Below, piece by piece: positions 45,050-52,603 of a DNA stretch of 64,000 nucleotides (position 1 is the first letter of the stretch; every line of letters begins with the position of its first letter). Below the pieces are notes generated by a model, which made no database searches, was not told the DNA's origin, and saw only the letters and a list, made by a program, of their open reading frames with translations. Position numbers and translations under genes: made by a program. Source of the stretch: an uncultured Campylobacter sp. (lineage in GTDB: Bacteria > Campylobacterota > Campylobacteria > Campylobacterales > Campylobacteraceae); NCBI RefSeq assembly GCF_937980635.1, contig NZ_CALJPG010000016.1, forward strand, positions 1 to 64,000, written 5' to 3'.

Positions 45050-45817
45050 TTATTTTGCAGGCGTCGTCCATAAGTTTTTATTCCAAAGCTCCGCGCCCGC
45101 AATGCCTTTAATCCTAATCCAGGCGATAAGTTCTAAAATTTCAGATAAAAAAATCGCTATAAGTATGATACATACCGCTGTTACATTGCTTATTTTCGGA
45201 AGATTAACGAATACATTCATAATATTTAGAAGTATCCAATACATAAAATATAATCCCCCACAGAAGTAAAAAATCTTATTTGTAGCAGCTTTGCCTAGTT
45301 TATAATACACTAGTATCAACACTACGTAATTAATAGTTTTAAGTGCTGGAATTACAACAAGAAAGATATTGCTCCATATGGCAATCAGCGTCGCTTCGTT
45401 TTGATAACTAAACCCTATATTTTGAGTTGTTCTAATAACAGAATAGAATGTATCTACAAAAGATTCTCTGTGGCTATGAAAGAAGTAATTGAGAGTTTCC
45501 GAGCTCGCGATATTTATAGCATACAATAAAAATGCGATAACCATGATAGTCCAAAGCACTCGAGCAATAAAGGTAATTAAATACGTCCTAAAGACCTTAC
45601 TATCGGAGATATCAGAGATAATTTTGGTTGCCGAGAGTTTAAAAATCATCGAAGCGAAAATTATGGCAACAATTACGGCGTCAACGCCTAAAAATTTGCT
45701 TATTTCAACGTCATGCCAAAACTCGCAACAAGCCCAAATGATCAGATAAGTGCAGATTGCCAAAATGCTAGAGGTTATGCCGCGAAATTTTATGGCGTTT
45801 AAAATTTTAGGGTTCAT
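45050..45817 (-). CDS. Hypothetical multi-pass membrane protein (family member 5)
   Basis: A 255-residue protein with about six membrane segments. KFRGITSSILAICTYLIIW at the start echoes KFRGILGAVILL of the gene at 38431; DAVIVAIIFASMIFKLSATKIISDISDSKVFRTYLI and the ending LSEILELIAWIRIKG match the family layout. It is more AT-rich than the other copies and lies on the far side of the importer operon. Confidence 0.65.
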   Translation of the reverse strand: MNPKILNAIKFRGITSSILAICTYLIIWACCEFWHDVEISKFLGVDAVIVAIIFASMIFKLSATKIISDISDSKVFRTYLITFIARVLWTIMVIAFLLYAINIASSETLNYFFHSHRESFVDTFYSVIRTTQNIGFSYQNEATLIAIWSNIFLVVIPALKTINYVVLILVYYKLGKAATNKIFYFCGGLYFMYWILLNIMNVFVNLPKISNVTAVCIILIAIFLSEILELIAWIRIKGIAGAELWNKNLWTTPAK

Positions 45818-46563
45818 AAAGTTGTGCCTTTGGATTTTTGAAATTTATGGCGGATTATACTTGCGGGGTTTGAAATTTAGATAAATTTAGAAACTGCGAG
45901 TTGCCAAATTTTAGAATTTAGCGTCGAGTGTGAGAAATCTACTAATAGCAATACGAGGGGGAGGGCGCAAGCAAAATTTGAATGGAATTTAATCTATTTT
46001 GTTTAAAAGGTTGAATTCCGAAAGAGGGCAAATTGGCAATTTGGGAGTAAACATAGGGTAATTTGGCTTTTGTGCTAATAAATTATGAAATTTTATTTTA
46101 TACCGCACAGCGTGTTTGCATCATATAATTGACTTTAAATTTAAAAGCTAAATGGAACGATAGTAAAGTAAAAAAACTCATATATAGAGAAAACTCGCAT
46201 TTTCGCATTTTGTCTCTTTGGGTTCTTTGAGTCGATATACGATAAATAGTATTAAAAAGCGCTATGGTTCCCATAATCTTAGATATTTTATATTGAAAAC
46301 TATAATTTTCAAGTAAAAATTCAATACGAAATTCACGTATAATTGTATGAATAATTTCATGTATTTTTAACGCATTTGTTGTTTTTATTAGAAGAATTTT
46401 TACATAAATCTAAATTTAATAATTTATGTGATTTCAAATGAAATCAGCAGGATAATGGATGGTATTTATTGCAAGAACGAAATAGGATAAATATCTAAAT
46501 TGGGTGGAAATGAAATTTTGCTTATGGTAAGTGGGAAGTTATGCCCCTAGAAAACGCCCTCTT
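45818..46563. other. Long AT-rich non-coding stretch
   Basis: No gene seen in 0.75 kb. It is strikingly AT-rich and has few of the GC-flanked AATT cores found elsewhere, so it differs in kind from most gaps in this window. It lies downstream of hypA, at the end of the hydrogenase cluster. Confidence 0.5.
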
Positions 46564-47121
46564 TTATTCAATAACCAGGCGCATAAGATACATATCCTCG
46601 CCGTCGATTACGCTGATTTCGGAGCTTTTGCAGCGCGGGCAAGAAAAGTCATTTTGCATCAAATCTCCGCTAAAACCGCAGTTTTTGCATTTTACGACGA
46701 TCTCTTGGGTATGAATGATGAGATCCGCATTTTCGCAGACGGTACCTGCGCGAAAGACTTCATAGCAGTTTTGCAAATAATGCGCTTCTACGCCGCTTAG
46801 TCGCCCTATTTTTACGTGCAGTTCCCTTATCTGCGGACTTTTTAAAGCAAGTGTATCGTAAGACGTCTGTGGATTTGCATCCAGATTTTTATAAAAATCA
46901 CCGTTTTTGCCGTTCGAGTCCATATTCGCAACGCCCGTATTTTTGGTATTCTTAGTGCCTATGTCGGTATTTGCGAAATCCGTATTTTCATTGGCGGTAT
47001 CGGCGATGTCGCAGCTATTTTTATCGCCCTGCTCGGTTGCGCCTTTTTTCTTTGCTTTTTCAGCGTTTAGCGCCTTTTCACATAGCGCCACAAGATCCGC
47101 TACGATCGACAGTTCATGCAT
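46564..47121 (-). CDS. hypA: Hydrogenase nickel-incorporation protein HypA with an insertion
   Basis: A 185-residue nickel chaperone; relatives are ~115. MHELSIV carries the N-terminal Ni-binding Met-His-Glu. The C-terminal zinc domain has CKNCGF and CPRCKS. Between them, residues ~24-94 (46845-47050) form a low-complexity Asn/Thr/Lys/Asp-rich insertion (NTKNTGVANMDSN), placed in the loop before IRELHVKIGRLSGVE. The core is intact, so the protein is probably functional. It is the last gene of the cluster, 108 nt after hypE. Confidence 0.9.
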   Translation of the reverse strand: MHELSIVADLVALCEKALNAEKAKKKGATEQGDKNSCDIADTANENTDFANTDIGTKNTKNTGVANMDSNGKNGDFYKNLDANPQTSYDTLALKSPQIRELHVKIGRLSGVEAHYLQNCYEVFRAGTVCENADLIIHTQEIVVKCKNCGFSGDLMQNDFSCPRCKSSEISVIDGEDMYLMRLVIE

Positions 47122-47229
47122 TTTTACCTCTAAATTTTACGGCCGTGCCGTATTCTATACGAAATTTTGTTGTAAATTTAAAACGTGCTCTGAAATTTAG
47201 GCTTAAATTTGCCAAATTTACACGCAAAT

Positions 47230-48429
47230 TTAACAAATCCTCGGCAGCAGTTCGCCTTTCGGAAGCTCTAAAAATCGCTGCGATCCGTATGCGTTTTGCA
47301 AAACCACTCGCCCTTTTGTCGCATGCGGAGTTTGAAATTGCCCCGCCCTATTTTCTGATACCGCGCCCGCGTCACTCGCGTCCGTAAATTCGTTCCGTGC
47401 GCTAAGTCTAGGTGTTAAAACACCCTGAAATTCACCTCCACCGCACCCTACTTCGCGTACCTCGCCGATGATTGCGGCATTTTCGTCAAATTCGCGCAGT
47501 ATCTCAAGCGCCCTATCCGCCTCGGTATCATCTTCTACGATCGCTACGAAAGTTCCTTCGTTTGCAAGTTCGTACGGCTCGAAGCCCAGCAGTTCGCATA
47601 CGCCCACTACTTCGTCGCTGATTTTGATATCCTCTTCGCGCACCAAAAATTCAAGCCCGCTGGAGTTTGCAAATTCGTTCAAAACCGCGCTGAGTCCGCC
47701 GCGCGTCGCATCTCGCATCGCCTGGATCTTCACGCCTTGCGAGATTAGCTTTTCGACCGCAGCGCAAAGCGGTTTGCAGTCGCTTCGCAGCTCGCTACTT
47801 AGCGCGATTTCGTCGCGTGCCGCGAGTATCACCGCCCCGTGTCGCCCGATGTCGCCGCTAAGCAGGATTTTTGCGCCCGCTTTGATGTTTTGCACGCGCG
47901 CAGGTCGCAAAATACGGCCGATGCCGCTAGTGTTGATGAAAATTTTATCGCATTTGCCGCGCGGCACGACCTTTGTGTCGCCGCAAACGATACGAACGCC
48001 GCAGCTTCGCGCGGTGCTCGCCATCGAGTCCAAAATGCGTCGCAGCTCGCTTAGGCTAAGCCCCTCCTCAATGATGAGCGCGCAGCTTAAAAACAGCGGC
48101 TTTGCGCCCACCATCGCAAGGTCGTTTACGGTGCCGCAAACGGCGATCTTGCCGATGTCTCCGCCGTTAAAAAACAGCGGCGTGACGACGAAACTATCGG
48201 TGCTGAAAGCTAGCTCGCCGCTGAAGTTTGCAGAATTCAAAGCAGAGCTCGGCGCTGCGCGATCAAAACTAGCCCCGGCGTCTAAATTTAGTATCGCGCT
48301 GTCGTTGTTGGCGCGCAAAATTTCATTATCAAACGCCGCAAAGATGGTCTCGTTGATGAGCTTATTCATCTCCTCGCCGCCGCCGCCGTGGCTTAAAAGT
48401 ATAGTTTCGTTCAAATTTTTCCTTTTCAC
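47230..48429 (-). CDS. hypE: Hydrogenase maturation protein HypE with C-terminal insertion
   Basis: A 399-residue protein; relatives are ~330-340. It dehydrates the carbamoyl group on its C-terminal Cys to make the cyanide ligands of the NiFe site. LSHGGGGEEMNKLI at the N-terminus, GDIGKIAVCGTVNDLAMVGAKP and DATRGGLSAVLNEFA (AIRS-type ATP fold) are seen, and the chain ends with PRIC, so the essential last Cys is present. Two insertions: ~18 residues near residue 50 (APSSALNSANFSG) and ~44 residues just before the tail (residues ~326-370). It accepts the carbamoyl group from HypF. Confidence 0.93.
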   Translation of the reverse strand: MKRKNLNETILLSHGGGGEEMNKLINETIFAAFDNEILRANNDSAILNLDAGASFDRAAPSSALNSANFSGELAFSTDSFVVTPLFFNGGDIGKIAVCGTVNDLAMVGAKPLFLSCALIIEEGLSLSELRRILDSMASTARSCGVRIVCGDTKVVPRGKCDKIFINTSGIGRILRPARVQNIKAGAKILLSGDIGRHGAVILAARDEIALSSELRSDCKPLCAAVEKLISQGVKIQAMRDATRGGLSAVLNEFANSSGLEFLVREEDIKISDEVVGVCELLGFEPYELANEGTFVAIVEDDTEADRALEILREFDENAAIIGEVREVGCGGGEFQGVLTPRLSARNEFTDASDAGAVSENRAGQFQTPHATKGRVVLQNAYGSQRFLELPKGELLPRIC

Positions 48430-48601
48430 TCGGTTTTAAAATTTAAAGCCCGTATTCCGCAGCCGAACAAGCCGTGCCGCTACGGCGCCGCACAAAATTT
48501 TAAAGTAAAATTTAGCCCGACGTTTCGCTTCGGTTAGAATTTTAAAGCATGACTTGTTTTTAAAATTTACGCTCTGCTAGCCGGATACCCGCGCACAAAA
48601 T

Positions 48602-49699
48602 TTAGCCCACGTTTTTGACGTCGCCGTATTTATAGTACGCCGCGCACGCCCCTTCGCTTGAAACCATGCACGATCCTATCGGGTTTTGAGGCGTGCAGTG
48701 TTTGCCGAAAACTTTGCAATCATACGGGCTTTTTTTGCCGCGTAAAATTTCGCCGCAGATACAGGCCTTGCTCTCGGGGGCGCTCTGTACGCTGCAATCA
48801 AACTGCACCCTGGCATCCAGCGCCGCGTACTGCGGGCGCAACTTCATGCCGCTTTTTGGAATTTCGCCGAGCCCTCGCCACGGAAAATCGCAAATTTCAA
48901 AATATTTATCTATTAAATTTTGCGCTTTTTGGTTGCCGCTATCTTTTACGACGCGCTCGTATTCGTTGAAAACCTCGTAGGTGCCGGCGTTTTGCTGCTC
49001 CACCAAATTTAACACGCCCGCCATTATGTCAAGCGGCTCAAACCCGCTTACGGCGATCGGCTTTTTGTAATCCCGCGCGATGCTCTCGTAGACCTTCGCG
49101 CCGGTGATCACGCTTACGTGGCTAGGTCCTAAAAACGCATCGATCTGCACGTCCGCGCCGTCTAAGATCGCTCGCACGGGCGCCGGCACCGTGACGTGGT
49201 TGATGTGAAAAAAGAGATTTTTTAGCCCCAAACTCAGCGCTTTATCGATCAGCACGGCACTCATCGGCGTCGTCGTCTCAAAGCCGATCGCAAAAAATAT
49301 CACCGTTTTTTGCGGATTTTCCTGCGCGATCTTTATACAATCAAGCGGGCTATAAAGCGCTCTGATGTCGTGCCCTTCGCTGCGCAGCTTCTGCAAGCTG
49401 GTGCGAGAGCCGGGTACGCGCAGCATGTCTGCTAGAGTGCAAAAAATACTCTGCGGCATCGCGGCGAGCTTGATCGCCTCGTCGATGCGACTGCGCGGCA
49501 TCACGCACACCGGACAGCCGGGACCGTGGATAAATTTGATATTGTCGCCGACCAGGCTCGGAAGACCGAATTTCATGATCGAGTGCGTGTGTCCGCCGCA
49601 AATTTCCATGATGTTTAGCGGCTTTTTGCTTTTGGAAATTATCAGCTTGCTAAGCGCTAAAATCAGCTCCTTATCCCTAAAATCCTTGATTAGATCCAT
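48602..49699 (-). CDS. hypD: Hydrogenase maturation protein HypD
   Basis: A 365-residue Fe-S protein that with HypC assembles the Fe(CN)2CO unit. MEICGGHTHSIMKFG, FIHGPGCPVCVMP (active-site Cys pair), FFAIGFETTTPMSA, GFEPLDIMAG and the C-terminal 4Fe-4S cysteines (CICGEILRGKKSPYDCKVFGKHC) are all present. Normal length, with no insertion. It begins 35 nt after hypC. Confidence 0.96.
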   Translation of the reverse strand: MDLIKDFRDKELILALSKLIISKSKKPLNIMEICGGHTHSIMKFGLPSLVGDNIKFIHGPGCPVCVMPRSRIDEAIKLAAMPQSIFCTLADMLRVPGSRTSLQKLRSEGHDIRALYSPLDCIKIAQENPQKTVIFFAIGFETTTPMSAVLIDKALSLGLKNLFFHINHVTVPAPVRAILDGADVQIDAFLGPSHVSVITGAKVYESIARDYKKPIAVSGFEPLDIMAGVLNLVEQQNAGTYEVFNEYERVVKDSGNQKAQNLIDKYFEICDFPWRGLGEIPKSGMKLRPQYAALDARVQFDCSVQSAPESKACICGEILRGKKSPYDCKVFGKHCTPQNPIGSCMVSSEGACAAYYKYGDVKNVG

Positions 49700-49734
49700 T
49701 ATTTACCTTAAATTTTACGGGTTTGCAAGTCGCT

Positions 49735-50016
49735 TTAATTCTCTGCGCCGGCTCTCGGCTCTATGCTTTCATACACGGAGCCCTCTTCCGCCCTCATCTG
49801 CTTTGCAATCTGCTCGTAAATTTCGATACTCTCCTTCGCTCGCTGCGTATCGATCTTCTCCATCGCAAAGCCAACGTGGATCAGCACGTACTCCCCAACC
49901 GCCGCAGGCTCGGGGAGCAGATCCAAGCTCACGCCGCGGCGCACGCCCAGAGTCTCCACGGTCGCGAAATTATTTTCGTCGATTGAGATGATTTTTGAAG
50001 GGATTGAAAGGCACAT
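49735..50016 (-). CDS. hypC: Hydrogenase maturation chaperone HypC
   Basis: About 93 residues. The true start is the ATG at 50016, giving the obligatory N-terminal MCLSIPSKI whose Cys2 binds iron with HypD; VRRGVSLDLLPEPAAVGEYVLIHVGFAMEKID is the conserved core. The frame extends 13 codons further into hypB but without a function, because Cys2 must be N-terminal. It overlaps the hypB stop (TAATG). Confidence 0.94.
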   Translation of the reverse strand: MCLSIPSKIISIDENNFATVETLGVRRGVSLDLLPEPAAVGEYVLIHVGFAMEKIDTQRAKESIEIYEQIAKQMRAEEGSVYESIEPRAGAEN

Positions 50017-50837
50017 TAACGAAATTCCTTCTTGTATTGTAGGAATTTCAGCCATTTCTCCACGCCCTCGCCGCTTTTACTATCAAGCGCGATGACATCG
50101 GCTTTCGGATTGAGTTTGTGCACTTCGCGCACTACCTCCTCCATATCAAAGTCAAAATGCGGTAGCAGCGCGGTTTTGGTGATTACGACGCAGTCTGCGC
50201 GGCGAAATATCACGGGGTATTTTGCGATTTTATCGCTACCCTCGGGCACGCTTAGAAGCACTACGTTTAGGTGCGCGCCTACGTCGAATGCCGCAGGGCA
50301 GACGAGGTTTCCGACGTTTTCTATAAAAACTAGATCCAAGCCTTTCGTATCGATATGATGAAGCCCCTCATGAACCATAAAGGCATCCAGATGGCAGGTC
50401 TCGCCGGTACTGATCTGATGCGCCTGCGCGCCCGCTTTTATGATGCGATCGGCATCGCGGTTAGTCTCTAGATCGCCCTCGATGACGCCGATTTTAAATT
50501 TACCGCTTTTGATAGTGGCCTCAAGTAGCGTCGTCTTGCCGCTACCGGGGCTACTCATCAAATTTAGGCATAAAATTTTATCCTCGTCAAAATGAGCTCT
50601 GTTGTGAGCGGCCTCCTCGTCGTTGGCGCTTAAAATTTTACTCATCACCTCGATCGTCTTGACGTCGCTAATAGCGACATTTGCGTGGGCGTGATCGTGC
50701 GCGTCGTGCTCATGATTGATCCCCGCCTCGTGCATATGAGCGTGGGAGTGGACGGTACCGTCCGCGTGGGTGTGGAGATGCTCGTGCGAATGAGCGTCAT
50801 GAGTATGGCCTACTGAACAGCCGCAATCTTTACACAT
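50016..50837 (-). CDS. hypB: Hydrogenase nickel-insertion GTPase HypB with His-rich domain
   Basis: A 273-residue GTPase. The N-terminus has CKDCGC (high-affinity nickel site) and then a histidine-rich stretch (residues ~11-52, for example HTHDAHSHEHLHTH) able to store nickel. The G domain has SSPGSGKTTLLEA (P-loop), GDLETNRDADRI, ENVGNLVCPAAFD (with the dimer-site Cys) and VITKTALLP. It delivers nickel with HypA. The His-rich tail resembles those of nickel-storing HypBs; the C. jejuni and H. pylori proteins are thought to lack so long a tail. AAGGA precedes the ATG. Confidence 0.95.
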   Translation of the reverse strand: MCKDCGCSVGHTHDAHSHEHLHTHADGTVHSHAHMHEAGINHEHDAHDHAHANVAISDVKTIEVMSKILSANDEEAAHNRAHFDEDKILCLNLMSSPGSGKTTLLEATIKSGKFKIGVIEGDLETNRDADRIIKAGAQAHQISTGETCHLDAFMVHEGLHHIDTKGLDLVFIENVGNLVCPAAFDVGAHLNVVLLSVPEGSDKIAKYPVIFRRADCVVITKTALLPHFDFDMEEVVREVHKLNPKADVIALDSKSGEGVEKWLKFLQYKKEFR

Positions 50838-51583
50838 TTTTTATCCTTGGAAAATAAATTTTGCGCGTAAAATACCACGTTTTTGCTTTAAACGGCGTAA
50901 ATTTGATAAATTTTATATCGAAGCGCGAAATTTTATGAAATTTAACAGGCTTGGAAATTTATGCGCTTCGGTTTTATCTAAATTTCATACGTTGTTTGCG
51001 AAGGCTCGCCGCAAAATTTTAAAGCTCACGAGTAAAGCGCTGCTTTAAATTTAATCGCCTGCTCACAGATTGCAGAGCCGCGCTCTGCAAATTTAGACCT
51101 CGCAGCTCGCAACGGCTCAAAACAAACTAAAGATCGCCGTAGATAAGGTGCGAAATTCAGGACTTGCGAGCGGATTTTATCCCGGCGCTCTACAATCTCG
51201 CACGTGCTCTCCGGCATGCCGAACATCAATGCGGCGGTCGTTTTTATGTCGATTTCTCGGATTCGGCTTTATAAATACAGCACGAAAGCGGCACAGCGAC
51301 TCACTGCTAGATTTATAAGGCGCCGATCTCGCGCCAGTGCAGTAAAATTTAAACTCGCGGCAAGAATGTTTTTTGATTAAAATTTATAAAATTTTGCGCT
51401 TTCGTTTGCCGCGTAAATTTAAATAAATTTTATTTGCACGCCTTGCGCAGCCGCGTCGCCTGAATTCTCCACTCGATCGAGAATCGCGCTTCGTAACCTA
51501 AAAAAATCGCGCCGCAGCTGCGTTTAAATTTAAAAGCGCGTAAATTTAGCGCGACACGCTGTTTTTAAAAATGCGCAAAAGCC
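50838..51583. other. Non-coding gap between nikR and hypB
   Basis: No gene supported in 0.75 kb. It is AATT-rich. The promoter for hypBCD must lie near its left end if the operon starts here; I could not single out a -10. Confidence 0.4.
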
Positions 51584-52015
51584 CTACGCTTCGGTGATAA
51601 TAGCCTTTACGAGCTTGGAAAATTTCACCCCTTTTAGCGCGCCGATTTTGGCGCTGAGCCGCTCGATCTTTGAAATTTTATCCCGCATCGTGATCTCCTC
51701 GAAGCAGTGGCGCTCGTCGATGTGGAAGTGGCTGGTGCTGACGATGGTGACGTTTGCGTGGTGCTCGATCTCTACGAGCTGCTCGATCAGATCGCTTTGG
51801 TGATGATCGTAAGCGATGCAAAGCACGCCCACGCAGTCATCCTCGCCATCTCCGTGAAGCACGCCCTCGACCATCTTTTCGCGTATGAGATCGCGGATAA
51901 ACTCGCTGCGGCTTAGGTATTGCTTGGCGCGCACCATCTCATCGAGATCCTCAAAAAGCTTCGTCGGTAGCGAAATGCTAAATCTTACGGCGCTCTCTTT
52001 TTCCTCTTTTTTCAT
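51584..52015 (-). CDS. nikR: Nickel-responsive regulator NikR
   Basis: About 143 residues. An N-terminal ribbon-helix-helix (VRFSISLPTKLFEDLDEMVR ... SRSEFIRDLIREK) binds DNA and a C-terminal ACT-type domain binds nickel: DHHQSDL, EIEHHANV and STSHFHIDERHCFEE supply the His/His/His/Cys set. In Helicobacter and E. coli it controls nickel uptake, urease or hydrogenase genes. The ATG at 52015 is favoured by GAGGG just upstream over the one at 52027. It lies inside the hydrogenase cluster, between hypF and hypB. Confidence 0.93.
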   Translation of the reverse strand: MKKEEKESAVRFSISLPTKLFEDLDEMVRAKQYLSRSEFIRDLIREKMVEGVLHGDGEDDCVGVLCIAYDHHQSDLIEQLVEIEHHANVTIVSTSHFHIDERHCFEEITMRDKISKIERLSAKIGALKGVKFSKLVKAIITEA

Positions 52016-52603
52016 AGTTTCCCTCATTTCGCGTATTTTGAACGTAATTTTACCGAAATTCCGCTCAAATAGTAAGAATTTTGCGCTAATTTGGCTTATT
52101 CTTTAAAATTTAAAGCTCCAAGGCATCGTGCGTATTTTGAAATTTTGCTCGCGATTTCGCGTTGTATTTTAGTGCTAGCGCGATGAAATTTACCGGTGCT
52201 ACCGTTATTTTAAATTCTACCGCGAACTTGCCCAATTTTAAGAGTCGGGCGCTAAATAGCGTCTTAGTTTGGGATTTGCGCAGTATCTAGCCATTCGCCG
52301 CGGTAGAATTTTGCATCGATTGTCATAGCTGCGCGCGTAATGCTATGGCGACAGCGTGGGCGCGCCGTTAAATTTTAAAATTTTAACGTTTCGGCTGCGA
52401 CATATGAAGACGGCAAGGCGTAAATTTGTTCGCTGATTTTGCGATTTTAGAAAAGCTAGCCGCAGTGGATTTTATCGCCCGTAGCGTTAAAATTTACGCA
52501 AAGAGCAGGCAGGGCGCAGAGTTCATAAATTTAGCGGCGAGATGATACGATAAATTTTACCAAGCGAGCTTAACGGCTATAATTGCGTTTTTTGTGGACG
52601 AGC
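52016..52603. other. Non-coding gap between hypF and nikR
   Basis: No gene. It contains the nikR leader with an inverted pair AAGAAT (52074-52079) and ATTCTT (52098-52103), 18 bp apart, a weak candidate operator, and a 14-bp palindrome at 52370-52383. Confidence 0.4.

Noticed and set aside
47468..48439. A 323-codon plus-strand frame opposite hypE.
   Set aside because: It is the antisense shadow of hypE, which has clear family motifs; the plus frame is Ser/Pro-rich with no family signature.
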